From the NCBI RefSeq assembly GCF_000690055.1, contig NZ_JJNZ01000066.1, positions 1 to 50,400 on the forward strand: a DNA stretch of 50,400 bases, written 5' to 3'. Shown in pieces: positions 8,585 to 16,984 of this stretch; the first letter of the stretch is position 1, and each line of letters begins with the position of its first letter. Source of the stretch: Pseudoalteromonas fuliginea. GTDB lineage: Bacteria > Pseudomonadota > Gammaproteobacteria > Enterobacterales > Alteromonadaceae. A model generated the notes under the pieces. That model did no database searches, had not been told where the DNA came from, and saw only the letters and a program-made list of their open reading frames with translations. Made by a program: the position numbers and the translations under genes.

Positions 8585-10575
8585 GCGATCATTTTCAGTT
8601 AAAATCACATTTTAAGCCAGCAGGCGATCAGCCTACCGCGATTAAACAACTGTGCGAAGGGTTAGAAGCGGGGCTTGCACACCAAACCTTATTAGGTGCT
8701 ACGGGTACAGGTAAAACCTTTACCATGGCTAATATTATTAACGATTTAAATCGTCCAACAATAATTATGGCGCACAATAAAACGCTTGCTGCTCAGTTAT
8801 ATGGTGAGATGAAAGAGTTTTTCCCTAAAAATGCCGTTGAATACTTTGTATCGTATTACGATTACTACCAGCCAGAAGCCTATGTTGTATCAAGCGACAC
8901 ATTTATCGAGAAAGATGCTTCGATAAATGAGCATATAGAACAAATGCGTTTAAGTGCGACCAAAGCACTGCTTGAGCGCCGCGATACCATTATTGTGGCA
9001 TCGGTATCGGCTATTTATGGTTTGGGTGACCCTAAATCATACATGAAAATGATGCTGCTTTTAAAAGTCGGGGAAAAAGTCGATCAACGCGATATGCTAC
9101 GCCGCCTCGCCGAAATACAATACACCCGTAACGATGTAGATTTTAGCCGTGGTACATATCGCGTGCGTGGCGAAGTGGTCGACATATTTCCTGCCGAGTC
9201 AGATACCTATGCCGTACGCGTAGAAATGTTTGATGACGAAATAGAGCGCTTAAGTATTTTCGACCCGCTTACTGGTGCTATCGAAAAGCACATAGTACGC
9301 ACCACTATCTACCCAAAAACACACTATGTTACCCCGCGTGAGAAAATACTCGGGGCTATCGATAAAATACAAGAAGAACTAAAAGATCGAAGAGCGCAGT
9401 TACTCAGTGCTAATAAATTAGTAGAAGAGCAACGCGTAACACAGCGTACGCAATACGATATAGAAATGATGCGGGAGCTAGGTTATTGCTCAGGCATAGA
9501 AAACTACAGTCGCTATTTATCGGGTCGCACGCCAGGCGATCCGCCGCCTACGTTGCTTGATTACCTCCCAGACGACGCATTAATGATTATTGATGAATCG
9601 CACGTAACCGTATCGCAAATTGGCGCCATGTACAAAGGCGACAGAAGCCGAAAAGAAAACCTAGTTGAGTATGGCTTCAGAATGCCCTCAGCAATGGATA
9701 ACAGGCCGCTGCGTTTTGAAGAGTTTGAAGCCATAGCACCACAAACTATTTATGTATCGGCAACGCCTGGCGACTTTGAGCTAGAGCGTTGCGTAGGCGA
9801 AATTGCTGAGCAAGTAATTCGTCCAACAGGGTTGCTTGACCCACTTATAGAAGTGCGCCCGGTAGGGGATCAGGTTGATGATCTTTTATCAGAGATTTAT
9901 AAAAGTGTAGAGAAGGGCGAACGTGTACTTGTAACTACACTTACAAAGCGTATGTCTGAGGATTTAACCGACTATTTAAGTGAGCATGGCGTAAAAGTGC
10001 GTTACTTACATTCAGACATTGATACGGTAGAACGAGTTGAAATAATTCGTGATTTACGTGCGGGCGTGTTTGATGTGTTAGTAGGCATTAACTTACTTCG
10101 AGAGGGCCTTGATATGCCAGAGGTGGCACTTGTTGCCATACTTGATGCCGATAAAGAAGGCTTTTTACGATCGGCTCGCTCTTTGATACAAACTATTGGC
10201 CGTGCTGCACGTCATTTAGATGGCCGCGCTATTTTATATGGCGACAGAATTACAAAATCAATGGCAAAAGCCATGGACGAAACTGCGCGCAGACGCGAAA
10301 TTCAACATGCTTACAACGTTGAGCACGGCATAGAGCCTCATGCTCTGGCTAAAAAAATACTCGATGTAATGGATGTAGGCGAAGAAGCCGGCCCTAAAGA
10401 CAACCTTAAACTTATTCGTAAAGAGTCTAAAAAGGTACTTAGTGCAAAAGAAATTGCTTTGCAAATTAAGCAGTTAGAAACCAAAATGCATGCATACGCA
10501 AGCGACCTAGAATTTGAAAAAGCGGGCTCTGTTCGCGATGAAATACATGAACTACAACAACAGTTGATTAATTAA
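8581..10575 (+). CDS. uvrB: UvrB, excinuclease ABC subunit B
   Basis: UvrB is the damage-verifying helicase-like subunit of nucleotide excision repair, loaded by UvrA and partnering UvrC. The 664-residue protein shows the Walker A motif GATGTGKT (about residue 39), the beta-hairpin segment YYDYYQPEAYV used for strand separation, the DESH motif, the conserved SATPGDFELE and IGRAARHLDGR stretches, and the C-terminal UVR domain for UvrC contact (EFEKAGSVRDEI). The start is an unusual TTG at 8581 within the TTGA overlap with the MATE stop; the next residues (SDHFQLKSHFKPAGDQPTAI) align with known UvrB N-termini, so the TTG is right. It is followed two bases later by a methyltransferase gene. Confidence 0.98.
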   Translation: MSDHFQLKSHFKPAGDQPTAIKQLCEGLEAGLAHQTLLGATGTGKTFTMANIINDLNRPTIIMAHNKTLAAQLYGEMKEFFPKNAVEYFVSYYDYYQPEAYVVSSDTFIEKDASINEHIEQMRLSATKALLERRDTIIVASVSAIYGLGDPKSYMKMMLLLKVGEKVDQRDMLRRLAEIQYTRNDVDFSRGTYRVRGEVVDIFPAESDTYAVRVEMFDDEIERLSIFDPLTGAIEKHIVRTTIYPKTHYVTPREKILGAIDKIQEELKDRRAQLLSANKLVEEQRVTQRTQYDIEMMRELGYCSGIENYSRYLSGRTPGDPPPTLLDYLPDDALMIIDESHVTVSQIGAMYKGDRSRKENLVEYGFRMPSAMDNRPLRFEEFEAIAPQTIYVSATPGDFELERCVGEIAEQVIRPTGLLDPLIEVRPVGDQVDDLLSEIYKSVEKGERVLVTTLTKRMSEDLTDYLSEHGVKVRYLHSDIDTVERVEIIRDLRAGVFDVLVGINLLREGLDMPEVALVAILDADKEGFLRSARSLIQTIGRAARHLDGRAILYGDRITKSMAKAMDETARRREIQHAYNVEHGIEPHALAKKILDVMDVGEEAGPKDNLKLIRKESKKVLSAKEIALQIKQLETKMHAYASDLEFEKAGSVRDEIHELQQQLIN

Positions 10576-10577
10576 AA

Positions 10578-11516
10578 ATGACAGCAAACTTTACTCCTCT
10601 TATTACTGCGCTTGAAGACGCGCCAATTTTAAAAAATGAACTGTGTCGTGTTTTTCATGGCCGAGGCCACAGCGTCGAAGCGTTAAGTCATATTAATTTA
10701 GACTTTTACCCGCCCAGTTTATTTTTGGTTTCGTACGACGAAATTGACGAGCAAACACTAAGCGAGCTTACCGATGTTGTGTGGCAGTGGGCACAAAAAA
10801 ACCAGCCAGAGCTTATTAGCTCACTTGTGTATCAGCAACGCGCTGGCGTACAAAGCCAAAACACCGTGGTTTATGGGCAATTACCTAACCCACATGTTGT
10901 AACCGAAAACGGCATTCGTTTTTTGGTTGATTTACAGAGCCGTCAAAATACCGGAATATTTCCCGATATGCGCAGCGGCCGTGAGTTTGTAATGGCTAAC
11001 AGCAAGCATGGCAAAGTGCTTAATTTGTTTTCGTATACATGTGGGTTTTCGCTTGCAGCCATGCAAGGCGGGGCAGATCATGTAATGAACATGGATATGA
11101 GCAAAGGCGTACTTAAAGTTGGCAAGCAAAACCATCAACTAAACGGTTTTGAGCGCGGCGTAAGTTTTTTACCGCACGATATTTTAAAATCGTTTGGAAA
11201 ACTAAAAAAAGCAGCCCCGTTTGATTTAATAATAGTTGATCCGCCAAGCTTTCAAAAAGGCAGCTTTATATTAACTAAAGACTATCAAAAAGTGCTGCGC
11301 AGATTGCCAGAGCTACTTTGCGATACCACACAATTGTTATTGTGTGCTAATAGCCCAGAGCTTAGCGAAGAGGCGTTTAAAGCGTTAATAAACGAGCACA
11401 CCCAAGGCGCAATTGAATTTGTTGAGCGTCTAGCCCCCACCGAGCGTTTTATTGAAGTAGACAGCAATAAAAGTTTAAAAGCGCTTGTCTATAAAATGTC
11501 ACAAATACCTGCTTAA
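10578..11516 (+). CDS. RlmI-like class I SAM-dependent methyltransferase
   Basis: This 312-residue protein resembles the catalytic half of RlmI/RlmK-type RNA methyltransferases (COG1092-like) without an N-terminal PUA domain. The SAM-binding motif I region reads VLNLFSYTCGFSLAAMQGG (about residues 148-166), the acidic end of strand 2 reads MNMDMS, and motif IV reads IIVDPPSFQKG (about 219-229). These are features of rRNA base methyltransferases, but the target is not shown by the sequence. It lies two bases after uvrB and its stop abuts the ATG of the next methyltransferase gene, so it is part of the same operon. A full-length RlmI is encoded separately at 45096-46286, so this is a paralogue. 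Confidence 0.85.
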   Translation: MTANFTPLITALEDAPILKNELCRVFHGRGHSVEALSHINLDFYPPSLFLVSYDEIDEQTLSELTDVVWQWAQKNQPELISSLVYQQRAGVQSQNTVVYGQLPNPHVVTENGIRFLVDLQSRQNTGIFPDMRSGREFVMANSKHGKVLNLFSYTCGFSLAAMQGGADHVMNMDMSKGVLKVGKQNHQLNGFERGVSFLPHDILKSFGKLKKAAPFDLIIVDPPSFQKGSFILTKDYQKVLRRLPELLCDTTQLLLCANSPELSEEAFKALINEHTQGAIEFVERLAPTERFIEVDSNKSLKALVYKMSQIPA

Positions 11517-12197
11517 ATGAAGCTCAGTAAACGCTTAACTGCCATTGATACATTAATTTCGCAGCATCACGATATTATTTGGGATTGTTGCTGCGACCAT
11601 GGTTATTTAGGCATGGCGCTATTAAAGCGCGCAGCTGCAAGCCAGGTTATTTTTGTAGATATAGTCGCCACTTTAATGAACGACCTAGAAACGCAATTAT
11701 CATCTATTAATAAATTACAAAAAACCTGTGATAAAAATCCGCAGTGGCAGGTCTTATGTCAGGATGTCGGCAAAATTGAAATTGCTCAAAGAAAAAGCCA
11801 AGTAGTTGTAATAGCAGGTGTTGGCGGTGAGCTGTTGTTAAGTTTAGTACAACAAATTATTGCTAATAACGCAGTTGAGCATTTAAATAATGTTCGGTTT
11901 ATTTTATGTCCCGTGCATCACACTTATAAGTTGCGAGTGGGTTTAAAACAACTCGGTTTAGGGCTAATAAGTGAACAAATAGTTTACGACAACAAACGTT
12001 TTTATGAAGTGATTGAAGTGAGCTTTAGTACCAATAATGAGATTAGCCATACCGGCAACAAAATGTGGGACTTTGCTAGTACAGAGCACGCTATGTACCA
12101 ACGGCAACTCATAAATCATTATAATAAAATGCTCAATAAAGATAAGCCATACTATCAAAAAGTTATAACAGACTATCAAGAACTCACCGATAGTTAA
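11517..12197 (+). CDS. trmK: TrmK-family tRNA (adenine22-N1)-methyltransferase-like protein
   Basis: The 226-residue protein matches the COG2384/TrmK family: it opens with LSKRLTAIDTLI, then the SAM motif WDCCCDHGYLGMALLKR (about residues 22-38), VIFVDIV, the motif VVVIAGVGGELLLSLV and FILCPVHHTYKLR. TrmK methylates A22 in tRNA in Bacillus, where it is best studied; many gammaproteobacteria carry a homologue whose tRNA role is less certain. Its ATG follows the upstream stop directly (TAAATG), so translation is probably coupled. The usual DCGCDH reads DCCCDH here, a mild change. The gene ends the uvrB run; about 100 bases of non-coding DNA follow. Confidence 0.8.
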   Translation: MKLSKRLTAIDTLISQHHDIIWDCCCDHGYLGMALLKRAAASQVIFVDIVATLMNDLETQLSSINKLQKTCDKNPQWQVLCQDVGKIEIAQRKSQVVVIAGVGGELLLSLVQQIIANNAVEHLNNVRFILCPVHHTYKLRVGLKQLGLGLISEQIVYDNKRFYEVIEVSFSTNNEISHTGNKMWDFASTEHAMYQRQLINHYNKMLNKDKPYYQKVITDYQELTDS

Positions 12198-12298
12198 AAA
12201 AGCCCAAAAGTAGGGCGTACATGTGATCTAATTACGACATTGACGACGTAATGTGTTCATAGTTTATATCGCACAACGCGAGTTTATTTGGTTTATTT

Positions 12299-13321
12299 AT
12301 GTCAGATAACAAGAGTCACATTAATCATTTGCTTAGCAATGAGCAAAAATGGCAACACAGTTACGAGCAACCTATTTCTTATGCACCCCTTGTGCAATTA
12401 GCTAATAGTAACTGGGTGGTGCCACAGCATTTTTTACGTTACAAGCACACGCTTCAAAGCGTAAACGAAGTACTTGAGAGTATTGAATTTTCGGCTCATT
12501 TTAGAGTGCTTGCTGCACAAAAAGGTGAAGAAATTTACCTGCAAGTAGCAGTGCTGAGCCCTGATAACTACCAAAAAAGCGCATCTACTAATGAAGCCAA
12601 AGCTAAAAAACTATTATTTGGCAGACGTTGGATAGTAGAGGAAAACTTACCTACCTCAGAGCTTATTCAAACCGCATTTTTAGCGTTAAAAGTAGCGCGA
12701 GAACATGAAGTAAGAGAGCTTTTTCAGTTAATGCAAAGCGGCGCAACAAGCACGCCATTTAATAACCATCACGACTTACCGGTAATGGCGCAAAACCCTG
12801 AACTTGTTAAAAGCGAAGCGGTTACAAGTAACGTTGATGAAATGCTTAAACGCATTGTATTTGCAGGAAAAAGCATTGAGCTTAAAAGCCAGCAGCAAGT
12901 AGCCGAGCAACATTTATATACTGTTGAGCTGTTGTGTGAGGATTGCCAGCTTAGCGAGTTTAATAAAAAAACAATTGCGTTTTTAACAGCAGATCCATCC
13001 GTTAATAGCTTTTTACACGGCTTAATTGCGGCATTGGTGGCCACAAGTAACGACTACGTAAACGAGCAGTTTAAATACAAAGGTTTTGCCCGCTTTAGTA
13101 AGCACGTTGCGGTTGAACAAATAGGTAACCTAAGTATCGCTATGCGCTCGCCAAGTACCGTAGGGCTTTGCTCTATGGGTAAGCAACATGCTAATCAGTT
13201 AAATTTTGAGATAGACAGTGGGCGAGCACCACAGGGCTGCGGGCAAGCTATTGGTGGGTTTTTAGCTGCTCACGGTATTGAGCAGCCAGAAAATGCACAT
13301 TTATATCCAAATTACTTATAA
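12299..13321 (+). CDS. Conserved hypothetical protein, 340 residues
   Basis: I do not recognise this protein. It is soluble, without a signal peptide or membrane segment, and has two visible halves. The first (to about residue 150) contains a basic stretch KAKKLLFGRRWIVEENLPTS followed by a helical KVAREHEVRELFQLM. The second (about 195-340) ends in a Gly-rich RAPQGCGQAIGGFLAAHGIE. Codon use and the long intact frame argue that it is real. It stands alone on the plus strand, with about 100 bases upstream, and converges with the PspB-like gene, whose stop lies only four bases away. I can assign no function. Confidence 0.7.
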   Translation: MSDNKSHINHLLSNEQKWQHSYEQPISYAPLVQLANSNWVVPQHFLRYKHTLQSVNEVLESIEFSAHFRVLAAQKGEEIYLQVAVLSPDNYQKSASTNEAKAKKLLFGRRWIVEENLPTSELIQTAFLALKVAREHEVRELFQLMQSGATSTPFNNHHDLPVMAQNPELVKSEAVTSNVDEMLKRIVFAGKSIELKSQQQVAEQHLYTVELLCEDCQLSEFNKKTIAFLTADPSVNSFLHGLIAALVATSNDYVNEQFKYKGFARFSKHVAVEQIGNLSIAMRSPSTVGLCSMGKQHANQLNFEIDSGRAPQGCGQAIGGFLAAHGIEQPENAHLYPNYL

Positions 13322-13325
13322 CAAT

Positions 13326-13568
13326 TTAAAGCTCATTAATTTCATCTTTAACGTTAAAGCTCGAATCAGTAACAATAGCCTCAAGTGTTTGTACACGCTC
13401 TTTTAATGCAAGAACTTGCGCGTTTGTTTCAGCTAATTGTTTATGGGCATCGCTGTTGTTGTTTTGCATTTTATGCTTAAACTCAAGATGCTTTTTATAC
13501 ATATCGTAAACTACTCCTGAGCCAACCGAAATTAGCACAATAAGTACAATCATCGTAGTTCCAGACAT
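13326..13568 (-). CDS. PspB-like small membrane protein
   Basis: The 80-residue product has one N-terminal membrane helix (TTMIVLIVLISVGSGVVY) followed by a charged helix ending in ALKERVQTLEAIVTDSSFNV. This layout and the terminal coiled-coil pattern resemble PspB, the membrane partner of PspC in the phage-shock envelope-stress response. The start at 13568 is preferred over an upstream ATG at 13586 because AAGGA sits 8 bases before it. No pspA, pspC or pspF lies nearby, so a classical Psp role is not supported by context. It could instead be a generic single-pass protein of the same shape. It converges with the unrecognised gene to its left. Confidence 0.65.
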   Translation of the reverse strand: MSGTTMIVLIVLISVGSGVVYDMYKKHLEFKHKMQNNNSDAHKQLAETNAQVLALKERVQTLEAIVTDSSFNVKDEINEL

Positions 13569-13755
13569 AACCTCATTCCTTATCATTTTATTATTCGTTT
13601 ATGGTTAAAGTATAACCTTTAAGCGCTTTTGATAAAGCTGACAATTGTAACTTAATTTGTATAGTTTACTTAGCGTGTTCATCATTTATACACTTTAGAT
13701 ATTGTTTAATAGCCACCATATAATAAACATATTTTAGTCAATACAGTGAGTTGCC

Positions 13756-14205
13756 ATGTTAAATAATAAAATACCTCCCGTTATTGTTGTGCTGTTTTTT
13801 GCAGGCATAATGGCGCTTATTGCGCATTACAGTGTTATTGATTTCACCGCATTTATTACCTACTTAGCAGCAAGCTTGGTCATTATAGGGTGTATTTTTT
13901 GTATTGCAGGGGTAGCGAGCTTCAAAATAGCAAACACCACAGTAAACCCTAATAAACCAGAGCAAGCGTCAACACTTATTACGAGCGGCATTTATAAAAT
14001 TTCACGCAACCCTATGTATGTAGGTTTTGCATTTATTTTAGCAGGGTGGGGTATTTGGTTAAGTTCCTTGTGGGCGCTATTGTGTGTTGTTGGGTTTATT
14101 GCCTATTTAACGCTTTTTCAAATAATACCCGAGGAGCGTGCGATCACTAAATTATTTGGCGAAGAGTTTACCGCCTATAAAGCGCGCGTAAAACGCTGGT
14201 TGTAA
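13756..14205 (+). CDS. Isoprenylcysteine carboxyl methyltransferase-like membrane protein
   Basis: The 149-residue protein has about four membrane segments and ends with the ICMT/PEMT signature: SGIYKISRNPMYVGFAF (about residues 82-98) and, near the C-terminus, IIPEERAITKLFGEEF followed by YKARVKRWL. In this family the RNPMY and EE...Y..R elements form the SAM site facing the cytoplasm. Bacterial members methylate lipids or unknown small molecules; the substrate here is unknown. It appears monocistronic, with a terminator at 14236-14266 that also serves the convergent queC. Confidence 0.85.
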   Translation: MLNNKIPPVIVVLFFAGIMALIAHYSVIDFTAFITYLAASLVIIGCIFCIAGVASFKIANTTVNPNKPEQASTLITSGIYKISRNPMYVGFAFILAGWGIWLSSLWALLCVVGFIAYLTLFQIIPEERAITKLFGEEFTAYKARVKRWL

Positions 14206-14235
14206 TTAATACCATTGACTTAAAAACCTGACAAA

Positions 14236-14266
14236 CAAAAAAGGCTATCAATGATGGCCTTTTTTG
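14236..14266. terminator. Bidirectional terminator between the ICMT-like gene and queC
   Basis: AAAAAAGGC and GCCTTTTTT bracket an inner ATCA/TGAT pairing, giving a stem with A- and T-runs on both sides. It sits between two convergent genes. Confidence 0.8.
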
Positions 14267-14299
14267 TTTACAGCAATTGTATTACTAATTAATTGCGGC

Positions 14300-14956
14300 T
14301 TATTCGTATTCTAACGGGTCTGTAATGTTATTTAGTGCAAATGCTTCAAGGCGTTCTTGGCACGCGCCACATTTACCACAGGCCTTTTCACGGCCGTTAT
14401 AACAAGTCCACGTTTGGCTGTAATCTAAACCCATTTCAATACCGTCGGTTAAAATACCAATTTTAGTATTGTTTAAGTATGGGCTAAAAATTTCTACCGC
14501 GTCGTAGTTAGCAATACGGCACACATCATCCATTTTTTGCACAAATTCAGGACGGCAGTCAGGGTAAATAGCATGATCCCCAGAATGAGCGCCGTAATAA
14601 ACTTTGCCAGCTTTAAGTGACACCGCGTAACCAACAGCAAGCGAGAGCAAAATCATATTACGATTAGGCACAATCGTACTTTTCATGCTTTCTTCTTCGT
14701 AATGGCCTTCAGGCACATCAATATCATCAGTAAGTGAGGAGCCACCAATAAGTTGGTTAATCGCCGAAATATCAACAATTTTATGCGGAACGTTTAATTT
14801 TTCACACACACTTGCCGCTACTTTAAGCTCTTTTACATGACGCTGACCATAGTCAAATGAAAGGGCATATACATCATGGCCTTGTTGCAGGGCTTTATTT
14901 AGTACGGTAAACGAGTCCATACCGCCGGAATAAATAACAACTACTTTTTGCGTCAT
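14300..14956 (-). CDS. queC: QueC, 7-cyano-7-deazaguanine synthase
   Basis: QueC converts 7-carboxy-7-deazaguanine to preQ0 with ATP and ammonia on the route to queuosine in tRNA. The 218-residue protein has the PP-loop ATP motif VVIYSGGMDSFTVL (residues 5-18), FDYGQRHVKEL, the PNRNMI loop, the GAHSGDHAIYPDCRPEF segment and the C-terminal zinc site C...CGKCGACQERLEAF. Length is usual for the family. It is divergent from queE across 133 bases, so the two consecutive pathway steps could share a control region. I saw no convincing preQ1-type aptamer in that gap. Confidence 0.97.
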   Translation of the reverse strand: MTQKVVVIYSGGMDSFTVLNKALQQGHDVYALSFDYGQRHVKELKVAASVCEKLNVPHKIVDISAINQLIGGSSLTDDIDVPEGHYEEESMKSTIVPNRNMILLSLAVGYAVSLKAGKVYYGAHSGDHAIYPDCRPEFVQKMDDVCRIANYDAVEIFSPYLNNTKIGILTDGIEMGLDYSQTWTCYNGREKACGKCGACQERLEAFALNNITDPLEYE

Positions 14957-15089
14957 ATCTGTTTTGCTCTTAGTTTTAATAGAGGTTTATATCAGGGCGC
15001 GATATACTACACGGCCGCAGCTTAAATAACAATTTTTGCACAGCGCTTTTTGGTTTTTTAATAGTAGCAATTTGGCTGCTAGGTAGTAA

Positions 15090-15767
15090 GTGAGATCTCT
15101 TTTGTACAAAATTAATGAAGTGTTTGAAACCATTCAAGGTGAAGCTAGTTTTACCGGCACACCCTCAATATTTTTACGTTTGCAAGGTTGCCCTGTAGGC
15201 TGCTCTTGGTGCGACACCAAGCAAACGTGGGATGTTGATAATGTATATAAAGTATCGCTGGATGAAACCGTAGAAAAAAAAGCCGACTCAGATCATTGGG
15301 CTAACGCCAGTGCAGAGCAAATTTTAGCGCTGTTTCAATCACGTGGGTATACCGCAAAGCATGTAGTAATTACCGGCGGCGAGCCATGTATGTTCGACTT
15401 AAATCCAGTATGTAACTTATTACACGAACACGGCTTTAGCACACAAATAGAAACCAGCGGCACGTTTGAAATACTCGCCCCAGAGCAAACATGGGTAACG
15501 GTATCGCCAAAAATCAATATGCGCGGCGGTTATGAAGTACTTACCAGCACCATGAAGCGTGCAAATGAGATAAAACACCCCGTTGCGATGCAAAAGCACG
15601 TAGAAGAGTTAGAAGAATTATTTGCAAAAACAGGCGTTAATCCTAAGCTTGTTTATTTGCAGCCAATTAGCCAAAAAGTATCAGCAACCAAACTTGCAAT
15701 CGACACCTGTATTGCCAAAAACTGGCGCTTATCAATACAAGTACATAAGTATTTAGGAATTAGTTAA
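15090..15767 (+). CDS. queE: QueE, 7-carboxy-7-deazaguanine synthase
   Basis: QueE is a radical-SAM enzyme that makes 7-carboxy-7-deazaguanine, the substrate of QueC. The 225-residue protein begins with KINEVFETIQGEASFTGTPS and carries the CxxxCxxC cluster motif as LQGCPVGCSWCDTKQTW (about residues 32-48). The conserved VITGGEPC segment and the ETSGTFE and WVTVSPK stretches follow. The listed start is GTG; a TTG at 15102 is an alternative that gives the same core. It pairs divergently with queC. The gene is followed by the REP-like pair at 15790-15902. Confidence 0.96.
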   Translation: MRSLLYKINEVFETIQGEASFTGTPSIFLRLQGCPVGCSWCDTKQTWDVDNVYKVSLDETVEKKADSDHWANASAEQILALFQSRGYTAKHVVITGGEPCMFDLNPVCNLLHEHGFSTQIETSGTFEILAPEQTWVTVSPKINMRGGYEVLTSTMKRANEIKHPVAMQKHVEELEELFAKTGVNPKLVYLQPISQKVSATKLAIDTCIAKNWRLSIQVHKYLGIS

Positions 15768-15789
15768 AGCCAGCTTAAAGTTATATTAC

Positions 15790-15902
15790 GTAGGTTGGGT
15801 AGAGCGAAGCTAAACCCAACAAATCTCCACTTCCGCACCATTTTCTAATAACGTTTTATAATATTTAAATACGTAGGTCGGATAAGCGAAGCGTCATCCG
15901 AC
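15790..15902. repeat. REP-like palindrome pair, left copy
   Basis: Two palindromic units lie close together. The first (15790-15820) has GTTGGGT and ACCCAAC arms around a GAGCGAAGC loop region. The second (15873-15902) has GTCGGAT and ATCCGAC arms around AAGCGAAGCG. Both begin with GTAG, as do REP sequences associated with RAYT transposases. The same two units recur in the same order and spacing at 16766-16883. Confidence 0.8.
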
Positions 15903-15993
15903 AACCATAAAACTCATATCTTCTTCGCTAATAGCCATAACTAGTTTACTATGCGCGACTTAAAAATATTCTACTACTTACCATTAGGCTTAT

Positions 15994-16737
15994 ATGTCCG
16001 CAAACGCGCTTTACACCGACCTTTCTGATTACTACGACTTAATGTGCGCAGATATAGATTATCAAGCCCAAAGCAATTCTATTCACAGGCTGCACCAAAT
16101 TTTTGGTAATGGCGCAAACACCCATCTAGATTTAGCATGTGGCACCGGCCCGCATGTACGCCACTTTATTGATAACGGCTATAAAAGTAGTGGGCTTGAT
16201 TTAAACCAGCCAATGCTCGATAAAGCAAAATTTCGTTGCCCAGAAGCGCAATTTTCGTTGCAAAACATGAGTGAATTTAAAGTCACCGAGCACTTAGATT
16301 TAATTACCTGCTTTTTGTATTCAATCCATTACTGCGACGGCATTAATAAGTTAAAAGAATGCCTTGCTAGCGTACACAGCGCATTAAACGTAGGTGGAAT
16401 ATTTTGCTTTAACACGGTTGATAAAAACAAAATCGACAGCGATTCATTTGTAGAGCACACCGCAACAAGCGAAAATAGCTTCTTCACATTTCGCTCTGGC
16501 TGGCACTATAGTGGCAGCGGCAGTAAACAGTTATTAAAACTCAGCATAGAAAAAACCACCGCAGACAAAACACTTGTATGGCACGACGAGCACCCAATGG
16601 TTGCTTTTAGTTATACCGAGCTTAAAGAAGCCCTAAAACCGTACTTCGAAATCCACATATTTGAACATGACTACGACAAAATAACCCCATGGGCACAGCG
16701 CTCAGGCAACGCCATTTTCGTCTGCGTAAAAATTTAA
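15994..16737 (+). CDS. Class I SAM-dependent methyltransferase
   Basis: The 247-residue protein is a small-molecule-type methyltransferase: it opens with LYTDLSDYYDLMCADIDY, has the SAM motif HLDLACGTGPHVRHF (about residues 43-57), the acidic SGLDLNQPMLDKAK, and the ITCFLYSIHYC and GGIFCFNTVD strands. The substrate cannot be inferred. It stands alone and is bracketed by two matching REP-like pairs (15790-15902 and 16766-16883), so it may have been moved or duplicated as a unit. Composition is not strikingly different from neighbours by eye. Confidence 0.88.
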   Translation: MSANALYTDLSDYYDLMCADIDYQAQSNSIHRLHQIFGNGANTHLDLACGTGPHVRHFIDNGYKSSGLDLNQPMLDKAKFRCPEAQFSLQNMSEFKVTEHLDLITCFLYSIHYCDGINKLKECLASVHSALNVGGIFCFNTVDKNKIDSDSFVEHTATSENSFFTFRSGWHYSGSGSKQLLKLSIEKTTADKTLVWHDEHPMVAFSYTELKEALKPYFEIHIFEHDYDKITPWAQRSGNAIFVCVKI

Positions 16738-16765
16738 GGCGAACATTCATCAAGAAGAGATACAA

Positions 16766-16883
16766 GTTTGGGTAGAGCGCAGCGAAACCCAACGAGCTCC
16801 AACGAACCTCCAATACCCACGGCCCAATAACCCCGCATTATATATTTGAAAACGTAGGTCGGATAAGCGAAGCGCCATCCGAC
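16766..16883. repeat. REP-like palindrome pair, right copy
   Basis: The units at 16766-16793 (GTTTGGGT/ACCCAAC arms) and 16854-16883 (GTCGGAT/ATCCGAC arms) repeat the order and spacing of the left pair. The segment between units also resembles the left copy (CTCCA near its start, then a TATATTTGAAAACGTAGG versus AATATTTAAATACGTAGG end). No RAYT transposase gene is present in the window. Confidence 0.8.
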
Positions 16884-16920
16884 ACCTATTTGAGTTTCGG
16901 CGAATATAAACAGCTAATTA

Positions 16921-16962
16921 ATTATAATGTATGAAGTCAAAATTTGACCCATTTGGCTCTGA
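16921..16962 (-). repeat. TTGACTTCATACAT motif, inverted copy
   Basis: On the minus strand this reads CAAATGGGTCAAATTTTGAC followed by TTCATACATTATAAT. The same 30-odd bases occur in plus orientation at 17664-17702 and 18608-18650. Beside it, TGGCTCT is repeated four times between 16950 and 16995, overlapping the 3' end of the neighbouring gene. Confidence 0.65.
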
Positions 16963-16984
16963 CCCCTATGGCTCTACTATGGCT

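Noticed and set aside
14957..15089. Possible preQ1 or other riboswitch between queC and queE
   Set aside because: I could not find a stem and aptamer pattern convincing enough; the 133-base gap is otherwise a plain divergent promoter region.
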